Assembly: GCA_032622095.1 (NCBI GenBank)
Contig: CP136069.1
Coordinates: 42,386,194-42,450,193 of the forward strand
Source of the DNA: Siphonodentalium dalli
Taxonomy: Eukaryota; Mollusca; Scaphopoda; Gadilida; Siphonodentaliidae
Length of the DNA: 64,000 nt
Direction: 5' to 3'
Shown: positions 12,560 to 23,261 of the stretch, one piece after another
How the letters are laid out: every line of letters begins with the position of its first letter
How positions within the stretch are numbered: position 1 is the stretch's first letter
Position numbers and translations under genes: made by a program
The notes under the pieces: model-generated
Databases searched by the model: none
The model's input: the letters and a program-made list of their open reading frames with translations, nothing else
What the model was told of the DNA's origin: nothing

Positions 12560-14060
12560 GGTACACATGTATAACCAACCCAGTAACATACAGTCACTCC
12601 ATATATACACATAAACACCACACAAATGACAAGATAGTCACTCACTCTGTGTACACATACACCTGACCCATGGCCATATTGTCACTCCCCCTGTATACAT
12701 ATTCACCACTTTCATGACCATAAGTCAATCCTTGTATACCTATTCATCTCACCATTGGCCATACGGTCAATCCCCGTATACTTATTCGCCATATACACCC
12801 CATCCATGACCATAGAGTCACTCCATACTTATGCAATGCATCTCACCATTGGCCATATAGCCACTCGCTTGATATACGTACTCCTCACCCATGACCATAT
12901 ATATCCACACTTGTGTATAAATGTACACCCCACACATGCCCATACAGTCATGAGTCATCATGCAGGCACACTAGGTATACTCATACACTTGACCCATGAC
13001 CATAGAGTCACCCCCTGTGTACCTATATTCTACACATTCATCATCATGCAGTCAATCATTGTATACAAATTCACCTCACCATTGGTCATACGTCACTCGC
13101 TATATACATATTCACCAAACCCATGGCAAAATAGCCATGCAAGATATACATATACCCCCAACCATGACCATAGAATCACTCCAGGTAAACATATGCACAT
13201 CACTAATGGCGATATAGCCACTCACTTTATACACATATCTCTCCATAACCATACAGCCACACTCATGTATACACGTACACCCTACTCATGACCATACCGC
13301 CATGCAGGCACACCAGGTATACCCCTACACCTTACCCATGGCCATATAGTCACTCTCTGTATACATATTCACCACATGCATGACCATACAGTCACTCCTT
13401 GTATATCTGACATATTCACCTCACTATTGGCCATATAGTCACTCACTGTATATATATTTGCCACGTCAATAGTCATATAACCACTCGGTATATGCATATA
13501 CATCCACACATGGCCATCCACACACTTGTCAATGACCATTCAGCATAGATCATGTACACATATACACATTATGACTACTGCCATTCCATGTACACCTATA
13601 TGCATTACACATAGGTGCACATCTATTTATCCATTCAACCCACCAATGATCATACAGACAACACATGTATACATACACCTATCTATGACAATACAGCCAC
13701 ACAAGGTACATCGGTACATCTCACCCATGAACATAGTCACTCCATATATACATAAACACACATATGACCATGCAGGTACTCTCATTATTTATTGTAAACC
13801 ACAGCAATGCCCATTGAGCCACATTGTGTACACCTGTACTGTATAATCATAACCATACAACCATACAGTCACTCCCTGTATATATATTCACCTCACATAT
13901 GACCATACTCTCACTACTTGCATACATATACATCTCACCATAGCCACCCCATTCATGACCATATAGCTAATCATGTACACCTATTCACATCATTCATTAC
14001 CATAAAATAACTCCCTTTATACATATTCACCTCACCTATGACCACACGGTAACTCCCTGG
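12560..14060. repeat. Minisatellite array, 'CATGACCATA…CAGTCACTC' unit
   Basis: About 25-30 degenerate copies of a 40-65-bp unit combine CATGACCATA(C/T)AGTCACTC, a GTATACATAT phrase and a TTCACCTCACC phrase. The array fills the loop between the arms of the 5.2-kb element. Long open frames across it (for example 12755-13291) are by-products of its low stop-codon content. Confidence 0.85.
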
Positions 14061-14084
14061 TTGCCATATTGACCTCCAGCCTGT

Positions 14085-14702
14085 TGGTCAATGTTTATCC
14101 TAATAGGCAGAATAGCCACAAATTATGATTCATTTCAGTTCCATTTCAAAGTTCTGCCCATTTATTTAAAAATATATAGCCAGTATCCAAAAACACTAAT
14201 AAGGTAACTTTAAAATTAATTTGTCATACCCCATAAGGAAATGGGACAACCAGAATAGAACATTTAGTTGTCAGTTGATTAGCTAATATGTACAATAACC
14301 AAGTGAGTCACAATTTGCTACATTTTCGGAAACGCAGAGAATAATGTTCGGGATATATGTAAAAAATGGTTGCCATTTTGAGTAATTTAGTTTATAAACA
14401 CATTAGTGTGACACATTTAAGGTAGATCAAAACAATAAACATCTTTCATACCAAACATAGTTACATTTTACTTGAAATTTTTTGTGCCGTTATTTATGTC
14501 AAGTTTGTGAGAGAAAAATCCAATATTTCTGGTAATGTCAGTGGTGACAATAGTAAAAATTAACTAAGGTGCATCAGACATGTTAGTGTTCAATGTGTAG
14601 AAGGCAGAATAGCCAACTTTATACATCAACCACAACTTGTAAGCGATTGCGGGACAAGCTGGGTCAATATCTACCATTTCCACATTTTGGCAGCCAAATA
14701 GA
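14085..14702. repeat. Dispersed repeat shared with 61.63-62.11 kb
   Basis: GGACAACCAGAATAGA(A/G)CAT, TTAGTTGTCAGTT(G/A)ATT, GTTCGGGATATATGTAAAAA and GTCAAGTTTGTGAGAGAAAA occur in the same order and strand in both places. It lies between the minisatellite and the right arm of the foldback element. No coding capacity. Confidence 0.8.
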
Positions 14703-14760
14703 CAGAAGAATGCAGTTGTTGGGTCCATTCCTTCACATGTAATAATTACTTTTCATCGTT

Positions 14761-15160
14761 GTTCCAAAAAGGAAAAAAACACTACTGGAAGTTGCTGGAA
14801 AGATCAAGATATATGGAAGTCATGGCTTATTTAGGAATGAATTGGGTTTTGGACAGTGACACGCTTAATACAATCAAGGAGTTAACATGTGCCTTATACA
14901 TGTATGGTCCACATTCGAGAAAAGTGAATTAAGCTAGGTGGGTAAAGTTCCAGAAGAAGTTCGAGAATCAGCAAAAGGTAGTTGATCTATCTGCATTTCC
15001 ACCATGTGAGGAATCTTTAATTCTACACTCAAAACGAGCCAACATGATAGAAAAACGGTGGATACTTGCAAGCGTTGTCAAATCAACCACTCCCGGTGTA
15101 GCACTTCATGGATGGACACCCGATAGGCAGCCTGAGTTGTTTGAACCATTCTTCCCGTAA
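14761..15160 (+). pseudogene. Decayed coding fragment in the right arm (LPPC…RAN domain, unknown function)
   Basis: One frame reads VPKRKKHYWKLLERSRYMEV, then a stretch ending YGPHSRKVN, one stop codon, then ARWVKFQKKFENQQKVVDLS, AFPPCEESLILHSKRANMIE, and GVALHGWTPDRQPELFEPFF before TAA. The order W-x-x-L, V-N-x-A-R, L-P-P-C-x-x-S-L-x-x-H-x-x-R-A-N, then H-G-W resembles a hypothetical protein that I recall as recurring in repeat-rich marine invertebrate genomes, where a Cys-rich tail follows; that resemblance is from memory and unchecked. The fragment has no start, one internal stop and no Cys tail. Confidence 0.55.
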
Positions 15161-16215
15161 GATGTTGCACATAAATTATATTGGCCGATACCATCACATT
15201 TGATGAAATTGACAATGAAGATGAGATTGCATAATCCGTGGGCAGAACTATTGCAATTTATGATATGAATTCTATCCACTTAAGTATGAACAACCTTTCG
15301 AGTTTAGTATAGCATAACATTGAGAGCATTGAGAACACTATCTTGTGGTAGGGTTAAGTTTTACTTTATTTTTTAATTCTGGTCTGGTACATGATTATAG
15401 CATTTCTATTGGGGAAGAATTCATGCTTATTGTGCTGCATGTTGTGCAGCTGTATCCATAAAACTGACAGTCATGGGAACTTTTCAGAAAATTTTCACTT
15501 AAAAATAATCAAAATTTTAGCTAATTTACCCCCAAAAAATCAAATATTTGAACAAAAATAGACTCTACCATAACATAAACCTCCTCCGATACATGCTAAT
15601 TCCATGATATATGGTAAGACTCTGAATTGGTTTACAAAACGAAACGAAAACGGGCTATTCTGACTTGACAGGTATTTTCAGATAGAAAATCAGTTTTAGG
15701 CGGGGTGGGTTAAGTTTTTGGAAATATCTCGGCTTTTTGGATATCATTGCTTGTGATGTTGATAATATTAAATCAGGTTTATAAAGCTGAAAATTTTGAT
15801 GCACCACTGAGAGCTTTATACCGAAAAATGAAAAGTTTATAGGAAATCTTCTGGAAAACCTTTTTTGAAAAAAGCACTGCAATTTATGCATTTTTTGACA
15901 TTTTCGTGAATTTTTCACAAAATTTGTTGGATAATATAACTTTTTGCGCATTATAAATGTTAAGCAACCCAGATAGAATAAATATCTGATATTCAAGTAT
16001 ATTTTATTCAACATTTGTCTTATTTTATTGGTTTTCCTGATTATACTGAAATTTGCAGGTCAAAAACACCAAAAAGGTCAAAAAAATATATTTTCCACAT
16101 GTTCCGCCCTGGATACCTCAGTGTTTTGGAACCCCCATGGGACCAGGATAATTGGAGATGGCGTCAAAATTTCTACCCTTTCGTGTGACACTACCCTCAT
16201 CTGAGGGCCGGTCTA

Positions 16216-17491
16216 TTATCCTCCTTTGGCGACCAGCACACCTGAGCAACCCAAAGTCAACAACGCAGACAGAGAAGCAGACATATTTATCGTGGCAATG
16301 AATCCAATATATTTACACACTAAGTGTTGTCATCACTAAATCCAGCATTCTGATTGGTCGGCGCCCACGTGGCTAGTTGCAGTTATTTCTCGGTGAATGC
16401 GCAACGCCTCATTACACCAAGCTCATAACACCATCGATACGTCATTGGGTTTGGAAAGACGAACGCGTAATGTTTTGGGCGCATTTGGACTCGCGCAGGA
16501 TTGACTAAATACATCATCGGGTTTCAATATGAAGAGAAATTGTTCCTATTAACTTTTGCCAAGGGTGCTATTGGGTATTTTGGGCTGATCTTGTCACGAT
16601 ACACTTTTCGATTTAAATACATTTACAAAAGTGGCTTTTTCGCTAAATGTATATAAATATAAGGATTAACTGTCATGTGGACTATTTTTATGGAGATGTA
16701 ACCGTGAGGTAAGTGGTCATAACTTGTATGTAAAACCCTTCGGGTTTTACACAAGTTATGTCCACTTACCTCACGGTTACATCTCCATAAAAACAGTCCA
16801 CATGACAGTTAATCCTTATATAAGACAATATTTAAAACTAATATGAAGCGCCTTATTAACCTCTTCGCTGCTATGGCGTCCGGACGTAAAAGTGCACGCC
16901 GTAGGTACTTTATCACACTACTGGGACACAGTGATTGGTGCATCTGAATAATTGTATTTTGAATTCAAACCGTGTATGATGTTCCACGATTGTGAAAGAT
17001 AATAGCCTTTCTACCGAGTCAGTTTATGATTCTCGTGATATTCCGGTTATATTGTTCCAATAATAACATCAACAGCCCAGCACACAACGTCATAACATCA
17101 ATTAGCAGCGAAGATAAATGTTATTTCTAAATTATAACCTATAAGGCCGCCCATCCCTTTAAAACGCTATTTCATGGGGATGTGAATTTGTGGTTCATCT
17201 CGTTTCATCTCGTCTTCCATGTTTTTAGTCAACCCATTGTACAACATGCCGAAAACAGACTTAATGCCGATCTTCATTTCCATCTCGTCTATTGAGATTT
17301 ACTTTACCAACTCTTGAGTAATTTATTTCGTTGGATGTTGATTTCATGGTTTGGTCAAACTACAAAATCAACGAATAATAGACCCCCCCCCCCCCCCCCC
17401 ACAAACTAAAAGGATTATACAGTACATCAATAACGTGAACAAATAATAACTTCCATTCATCCACAGTGGATAAAACACACAGATTCGATAT
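16216..17491. other. Large intron, between foldback element and TTAA element
   Basis: Contains the hairpin at 16655-16821, a possible TTAA-type element (TTAACCTCTTCGCTGCTA at about 16857 and TAGCAGCGAAGA at about 17102) and a C-run at about 17383-17400. No exon seen. Confidence 0.45.
16655..16821. mobile_element. Near-perfect foldback hairpin
   Basis: Arms of about 80 bp (AAGGATTAACTGTCATGTGG, AGATGTAACCGTGAGGTAAG, and their complements) meet at an AAACCCTTCGGGTTT centre. It has the form of a small foldback MITE; ends and target duplication are not sharp. Confidence 0.75.
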
Positions 17492-17850
17492 TTAACCCTT
17501 TCATGATCGGAGCTGCGCTGGTGCAGCATTAAAGATCATGTACCAGTACATTCTCTTATATATGAAAGTCTCCATATGGGTAGACTCGCATAAATAAGAG
17601 AATGCACTGGCTTACAAGGTCAAGGTAAATATTGTTAGACCAATGTATACTCTTATATATGCAAGACTCCATATGGGAGACTTGTATATATAAGAGAATG
17701 CACTGGCTTGCATGGTAAAGGTAAATATTGTTAGGCCGATGTATACTCTTATGTATGCGAGACTCCATATGGGAGACTCCCACATATAAGAGAATGAATT
17801 GGCACAGCGTTTTCGCAAAATTTCAGAAAGCTCCAGTCATGGAAGGGTTG
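17492..17850. mobile_element. piggyBac-like TTAA element with three hairpins
   Basis: Left end TTAACCCTTTCATGATCGGA; right end CTCCAGTCATGGAAGGGTT, where TTAA has decayed to TTGG. Inside are three successive hairpins based on ATTCTCTTATATATG and its complement around CCATATGGG, a diverged form of the hairpin in the copies at 20.6, 40.6, 48.0 and 50.5 kb. Confidence 0.75.
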
Positions 17851-17861
17851 GTGTACTTTTA

Positions 17862-17968
17862 ACATACCTGGTCAGTTAAAATAAACAGGTTAGGTGCATC
17901 TGTACTACACACCTGGTTAGTCATACTTATTGCATTGTTTACGTACAGTATTTTCCAGTCAGCTGTTA
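17862..17968 (-). pseudogene. Duplicate of the eighth exon's 3' end and donor
   Basis: The minus strand reads ILYVNNAISMTNQ and then VCSTDAPNLFILTDQ with two CCAG|GT donors (GTGTGT and GTATGT). This matches about 105 bp at 18295-18400, the end of the real exon (ILYINNAISADDQ) and its intron start, about 435 bp away. The copy lacks the upstream part of the exon and has no acceptor in register, so I treat it as a dead partial copy. A 160-bp foldback element (18132-18290) lies between the two copies. Confidence 0.75.
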
Positions 17969-18131
17969 TGACCCCGGTTTGATTGTGCATGAACACGTAT
18001 TCGCATTTTGGGTTCATTTGCGATGCGATATGAATTAACTCTGTTGATGCTGGCAAATATCATAGAGATATTTCAGGAAATGTCCAGTTTTATTTGCAAT
18101 GATGCTAGTGAATATACTATAGTATGTAATT

Positions 18132-18290
18132 ATAAGAAATGACTGGCTGATCCATTGGGGTCATTGGATTATGACGGGCAGAGTAATTAAACAAAGTTTG
18201 TGTGCATCCCTTTGGGATTTGCACACTTTGTTTAATTACTCTGCCAGTCATAACCCAATGACCACAACGAATCTGCCAGTCATTTCTTAA
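18132..18290. mobile_element. Foldback hairpin element
   Basis: TAAGAAATGACTGGC, CATTGG(A)TTATGAC and GCAGAGTAATTAAACAAAGT on the left are mirrored on the right, with the centre at CATCCCTTTGGGAT. It sits between the eighth visible exon and the partial copy of that exon's end, so it may have inserted after the duplication. Confidence 0.75.
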
Positions 18291-18345
18291 TTTAACACAC
18301 CTGGTCAGTTTACATTAACATGTTAGATGTAGCTTTAGTACAGAC

Positions 18346-18514
18346 CTGGTCATCAGCACTTATTGCATTGTTTATATACAGTATGTTGTACCACCAAGTA
18401 GTCTCACAGTAGTCTTTTTCAAACCCTTCCTCGGCTGGCCATAGTGGACCATCTGACCAATACTGGACTGTAGGAATGTAAAGCAGCATAACTAAACCCA
18501 TCGGTGCAGTGAGC
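18346..18514 (-). CDS. NRF-6-like gene, eighth visible exon
   Basis: The acceptor is …gatatttttacag and the donor is GACCAG|GTCTGT. It encodes LTAPMGLVMLLYIPTVQYWS, DGPLWPAEEGFEKDYCETTW, then WYNILYINNAISADDQ. The motifs R-L-T-x-P, G-P-L-W-P, C-x-x-x-W-W and N-x-L-Y-I-N-N are landmarks of the family, in a large extracellular loop between two membrane segments. The exon ends in phase 0, and the next exon begins with the expected C-M-G-W. A second CAG|GTGTGT lies 45 bases downstream of the chosen donor, but an in-frame TAA precedes it, so the first donor is preferred. Confidence 0.93.
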
Positions 18515-18607
18515 CTGTAAAAATATCAGCATGATCATTGTTTGTCTGGTCCTTGGACTATAACCCTCACCAGAGACCAACCTAAATGGCTACTTGGGAG
18601 TCACCTA

Positions 18608-18819
18608 CAGTAATGCCATAAATAATCGACTCCTTAACCACAGCATAATTATGGGTAACTTTTCAGGATTTAGTCGGAAATATAGCTTGTTGCCATTCAT
18701 CGGAAAGCTCTCACTGAGAACTTCCGATGAATGGCAACAAGCCATATTTCCGACTAAATCCTGAAAAATTACCCATAATTATGCTGTGGTTATGGAGTCG
18801 ATTGATTAGGGCATTACTG
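18608..18819. mobile_element. Foldback MITE 'CAGTAATGCCCTAA', copy 2
   Basis: TA-flanked with both arms complete (CAGTAATGCC…GGCATTACTG) and a GAGAGCTTTCC-type centre changed to CTCACTGAGAACTTCC. It lies in the intron between visible exons 7 and 8. Confidence 0.85.
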
Positions 18820-19175
18820 TATAATTCTTGATAATAATGGTATTCTTACTCACTATAATGTTTTTATAAATGGGCTATTGTGTTACATAATACTTATTTG
18901 ATCATAGAAAGGTCTAAATTGAACTTCAGCCATTTTTAATGCTCCCAGATAACAGTCCACTTCTACCTAACAACTAAACAGGGAGAATTGACTTCTCCCA
19001 ATTTCAAACCTCTTGGCTAGTCCATGAACCTTGCCAAAGTTGCCAATGCTTTAAATCAGTCGTCATTATTATAGACCAGTATGGACCATCTGCCATTTTA
19101 GATTTCTGGGTAGATTTCTGCCCGGGATTAAAAAAGAACACCTCTTGCTGATTGGATGCAGTGTTTCGTGTGTTA

Positions 19176-19282
19176 CAGTAATGCCCTAAATAATCGACTC
19201 CTTAACCACAGCAGAATTATGGGTAATTTTTCAGGATTTAATCGGAAATATGGCTAGTTGCCATTCATCGGAAAGCTCTCAG
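19176..19282. mobile_element. Half copy of the 'CAGTAATGCCCTAA' MITE, copy 3
   Basis: Only the left arm is present, from CAGTAATGCCCTAAATAATC to CGGAAAGCTCTC. The sequence then enters the 'AAGATGGCTGC' array. Loss of one arm at the palindrome centre is a common outcome for hairpins. Confidence 0.8.
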
Positions 19283-20244
19283 TATGAAGTTTTATGATAA
19301 TCAGATGAGGAATGTGGTCTGTAGGTATGCCACAGGATTTAGTCATGCAAAGACAAATCCAAGATGGCTGCCGGCGGCCATTTTTTCATCGAAAGTTGTT
19401 CAAATTTGATAGTTCCCGTCTAGAGGTGAATCTTCTAAACATGCCTGTAAATTTTCAAATCAATTCTCCAACAAATGCGGGCTGCGGGGTGTGCCAATGG
19501 ATTCAAATTTGAAATCCAAGATGGCTGCTGGCGGCCATGTTTTTTAACAAATTTAGGTCAAAATAGGAGGTTCTCATCTAGAGATCGATATGAAGTTTGG
19601 TGACGATCGGATGAGAGATGTGGCCTGTAGGGTGTGCCAAAGGATTTAGTTATGCAAAGAATAAAATCCAAGAAGGTTGACATTCAAATTTGATAGTTCC
19701 CATTTACAGGTGATCACAATTGTACCTGCAAAATTAAAAAATGATCCAGCCATATATACGGGCTGTAGGGTGTGCCAATGGATTCAAATTTGAAATCCAA
19801 GATGGCTACTGGCGGCCATATTTTTCATCAAAATTCAGAAAAATTTGATCGCTCCCATTTATAGGTCACCCTGAAGCTACATATGTAGTTTGAGGATGCA
19901 TGGGTGGATGCACACATGTACATACGGATGCCATCCCATGGCAATAGCTCAAACTTTACATTGTAAAGTTGAGCTAAAAATGATAAAATTGTTAAAGAAT
20001 GTAAGACAAAATGATAGTGAAAGTGTCAATGACACTGTAGCTCAACTTGTGGAGGTGATAATTTCATGTGTTACAGTCAATGGAGAGATTAGGAATGTGG
20101 AAAGTTGAAATGTCTAAGTAATACTAGATATCAAAATCCATGTTTTGCAATGTAATTCAAAAACATTTGATAGTTCCCATCTAGTAGATCAATATCAAGT
20201 TCGGTAATGATCGGATGAGGGAAGTGGACTGTATGGTGCGCTAA

Positions 20245-21370
20245 AGGCCGCCGCACACGATGCGATATATGTTGCACGATATTTGTCGCAGGCCCTTACG
20301 GGTCAAATCGCAGCGTGTGCGGTGGAAAATCGTACGACATTTTGTCGCACGATCGGCCCCGCAAGGAATCAAATAATTTTGATTTTCTACGATCGAGTCG
20401 TACGATTTATTCGAAGTAGCCAATCAGATTCAACTATTAATCTGATCACGCGGCGATCACATGTTTTCTTTCACAACAACATGACGTCCATACAGTGTCC
20501 TTCAAAGTCAGAGTAGCGGGATATTTTGGACGGCGGAATACATTCATGCCTCTAGAATACAACTACAATTGAATCAGGTGCATGGACTGCATGGACGCCA
20601 GAAAATTGGTGTCAAAATAATATCTTATTGTGAATTAGTGTGGGGAATTAACCCTTTACCCAACAGAACGGCCCTGTGCCAATGCATTCTCTTATATATG
20701 CGAGTCGACCATAGGTCGCCTCGCATATATAAGAGAATGCATTGGCTTAACACATTAAAAATTGTTAAAGAATGTAAGAAAAAATGGTAAAAAGTGTTAA
20801 AAAAAGATTTTTTTTAGGCCAATGCATTCTCTTATATATGCGAGGCGACCTATGGTCGACTCGCATATATAAGAGAATGCATTGGCACAGGGCATAACTG
20901 TAACCATCACAATGTGGTCAAGGAGCCGGTTCCAATGATATCCATATTGGTATGGTTCTATTGAGACAGACCGAAGATATTTTAGGCTGTTGAAGCTTTA
21001 TTTGGCCGGTTTTGGCCGGTTTGTTGGGTAAAGGGTTAAATCAGGTATAGGGCCTACTAGTCTATAGAACTAAAACACTTATAATATTAATATTTATTGG
21101 AGATTATTATTTAATATCTGCGATAAATACAAATATAGACCTATACATATAGCCTATATACCACGTTAATAATACGGTAACCCATTGCATTCACGAGAAA
21201 ATAAACAACCAGATCGAACGATCCGATCGCATCGTGTGCGGTGGTCTATCATAAGTGATAAAAACAGAAGTCGCACGACTAAAATCGTACCGTGTGCGCA
21301 CACAGATCTTACGTCGCAAGGGTCTGCGACAAATATCGTGCAACAAATATCGCATCGTGTGCGGCTGGCT
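20245..21370. mobile_element. TIR element with CCGCACACGATGCGATAT ends, inserted in the array
   Basis: The left end (AGGCCGCCGCACACGATGCG) and right end mirror each other for about 45 bp, including TTGCACGATATTTGTCGCAG. The flanks read TAAAGG/TAA on both sides, so a 3-bp TAA duplication (PIF/Harbinger-like) or a longer TAAAGG are both possible. A second inverted pair (ATCGTACGAC, GTGTGCGGTGG) lies further in. It contains a nested TTAA element and no transposase ORF. Confidence 0.8.
20648..21039 (+). mobile_element. piggyBac-like TTAA MITE, copy A
   Basis: Exact TTAA on both sides; TIRs CCCTTTACCCAACA and TGTTGGGTAAAGGG. Two 68-bp hairpins (CCAATGCATTCTCTTATATA and its complement around a GGTCGAC core) are oppositely oriented. 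The right subterminal part holds CTATTGAGACAGACCGAAGA and a doubled TTTTGGCCGG. It is nested in the element at 20245-21370. Copies B, C and D are nearly the same. Confidence 0.93.
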
Positions 21371-22066
21371 TAAAGGATTTACACATGCAAAGAGTAAAAT
21401 CCAAAACGGATGCCGTGGCATGTTTTTTGACGAAATTCAGAAAAATTAGATTACTAGTACTCCCATCTTGTGGTCATCCCAAAGATCCATGTAAAGTTTA
21501 CTGACGATCGGACAAGTAGGGTGTCGTCTGTAGGGTGTACCAAAGGATTTAGTCATAGAAGGAGTAAAATCAAAGAGAAATTTGGAAAACTTTGATGGCA
21601 TCCATATGAAGTTTGGTGATGATCAGATGAGGGATGTGGTCTGTAGGTTGTGCCCAAGGATTTAGTCATGCAAAGAGTAAAATCCAAGATGGCTGCCAGT
21701 GGCCATGATTTATGACTGAATTACCCCAAAATGACACATTCCCTTCTACATATCAATGTTAACATACATGAAAAATTTCATGATGATCCGACCAAAGGTA
21801 CGACCTGTAGCCCATGCCAAAGGATTTAGTCATGCAAAGAGTAAAATCCAAGATGGCTGCTGGCGGCCATGTTAATTTTTTCATCTGTGAAATCTTTGTC
21901 CTCGATTCGAAGCAAAACGGAAAATTTGCAGGATCCTAGGTTTGAAGAAATGCGCCTTATAAGATCAGGTTATATGACTGATTGGGTTCAAAGTATTAAC
22001 AACAAATGAAGCATCAAGATATTAGAGAGATATGAATACATCACTGGATTCCAATCAAATACAGAC

Positions 22067-22159
22067 CTCAAATATCTGTGTAAATAGAAAAGAGGCCAGT
22101 TTATCTTCCCACTCCTCTTCTTCATCTCATTGAAGGTTAAATAGACTAACAGCAATCCA
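22067..22159 (-). CDS. NRF-6-like gene, seventh visible exon
   Basis: The acceptor is …tttttattttttcag and the donor is TTGAG|GTCTGT. The first base completes Ser with the previous exon; then GLLLVYLTFNEMKKRSGKIN and WPLFYLHRYL, with AG left over for an Arg codon. S-G-L-L, a short charged loop (EMKKRSGK) and the F-Y-L-H-R-x-x-R-L-T block across the junction are diagnostic for the family. The donor is weak (GTCTGT), a pattern shared with two other exons of this gene (18346 and 431). Confidence 0.92.
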
Positions 22160-22189
22160 CTGAAAAAATAAAAATATATCACTAAATAA

Positions 22190-22366
22190 AATAATTAATC
22201 CATTCATTACATAACCTTCATATATATATCACTACTGACCGACGACTAATAATATTTAATCCATTCATTACAAAACCTACATATTCAACAGAGAATAAAA
22301 TATATCACTACTGACCAATGAACAATAATAATCCATTCATTACAGAACCTACATATTCAACAGAGC
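22190..22366. repeat. Three-copy tandem repeat next to the seventh visible exon
   Basis: TAATCCATTCATTACA, ACCT(A/T)CATATTC and ATATATCACTACTGACC recur about three times with a period near 65-75 bp. The array starts about 30 bp from the exon's acceptor, inside the upstream intron. It contains no coding sequence. Confidence 0.7.
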
Positions 22367-22419
22367 TAGGATTTAATTTGATGCTTGATTCAAATTCATT
22401 CAGTTTTACATCTAATTTC

Positions 22420-22660
22420 CAAGCCTGCAAATAGTGTGTCAGTCATTCGCAGAATGATGTCCCCAGACGGTGAATTTAGTGATGCTAGCCCAATTGTAAT
22501 TTAGTGATGCTATCCCACACAGCGGGCTAGCATACCAAATTCACCCTGGGGACCTCATTCAGCTAATAGACCTCATCGTTTTGGATGTATGTTGAGCCTC
22601 AAATTAACATTGATTTTAGTTACTGTTTCCCTTCTGGGAAGTTTCTATATCGTCACAACA
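22420..22660. mobile_element. hAT-type MITE 'TGCAAATAG' family, partial copy
   Basis: Begins AAGCCTGCAAATAGTGTGTC, includes the GAATTTAGTGATGCTA palindromic arm and runs to CTGGGAAGTTTCTATA. The right terminus is missing. Confidence 0.7.
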
Positions 22661-22979
22661 TTCACTCTCTGTGGACCTCATACATGTCAAAAATGAATGA
22701 ATGGCAATCCAAGTGGCGTTTCTCTACCTCATATTTTATAATATTACCAAAAAAAACACTGCACAAGTAGAATAGACGAATTCAATGTATAATTTAAGAT
22801 CTGATTGGGAAATTTGGGAATCATTGATTAGTAGTTCCCTCATGAAATGTTCAGATAATAAGTTCAACAAACAGATTAACAAACAATAAAAATTGGCAGG
22901 TGGAAACCAAATTGAACTTGACCTGTATTTTGGGCTAATAAACTCACATACCAAATTTCATTCCATTCAGTTCAGACTT

Positions 22980-23195
22980 ACTCAAGTTACTCTTACGGAA
23001 ACGATATTTGAGTGCAAATTTCAACAAATAGGGCCATAACTCTGGTGAGAATTGGAGGGGAAACGGAATTTGTATTTTGTGCTAGTAAACCCACATACCA
23101 AATTTCAGTTGAGACCATCTATAGTTATCATTCAGAGCCCAAAAGGGAACGGACGGATGGATGGACCAATAGCATAATAAGTCCCGTTTTTTAAA
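22980..23195. repeat. Dispersed repeat ('GGGCCATAACTCTGG' family)
   Basis: Contains AATAGGGCCATAACTCTGG, CACATACCAAATTTCAGTTG and ACGGACGGATGGATGG, in the order seen at 30.55-30.90 kb. Noncoding. Confidence 0.6.
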
Positions 23196-23261
23196 AACAG
23201 GCATATATATAAACAACAGGATGTGAACAAATAATCAGTAATAAATAACATTGGCTAATTA

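Larger units (their letters stand above)
10975..16215. mobile_element. 5.2-kb foldback element with about 1.4-kb inverted arms
   Basis: The left arm (10975-12382) is the reverse complement of the right arm (about 14703-16215). The outer ends read TAGACCGGCCC and GGGCCGGTCTA, with TTA outside each. Matching blocks run through the arms: GATGAGGGTAGTGTCACACG, GGTATCCAGGGCGGAACATG, the Lys/Phe-coding AT-rich part, and a coding-like fragment (14761-15160 and its left counterpart). The loop holds a minisatellite (12560-14060) and a segment shared with 61.63-62.11 kb. The TTA flanks would fit a PIF/Harbinger-like target; no transposase was found. Confidence 0.85.
19283..21895. repeat. Interrupted tandem array, 'AATCCAAGATGGCTGC' family
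   Basis: Units of about 140-160 bp share GATGATCGGATGAGGGATGT, GGTCTGTAGGGTGTGCC, AAGGATTTAGTCATGCAAAG, TAAAATCCAAGATGGCTGC and a GATAGTTCCCATCTAGAGGT phrase. Copies run 19.28-20.24 kb and resume at 21.37-21.89 kb after a 1.1-kb insertion. A single related copy is at 42.90-43.05 kb. No coding sequence. Confidence 0.8.

Noticed and set aside
12755-13291. 178-codon open frame on the plus strand
   Set aside because: It lies wholly in the minisatellite and repeats a Thr/His/Ile-rich pattern from the repeat unit.
12560-14060. CRISPR-like appearance of regularly spaced repeats
   Set aside because: Units are degenerate throughout, without conserved direct repeats and unique spacers, and the genome is animal.
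15655-16014. 119-codon minus-strand frame, Lys/Phe/Ile-rich
   Set aside because: It is in the arm of the 5.2-kb inverted repeat; the composition follows AT content and the other arm does not keep it open.
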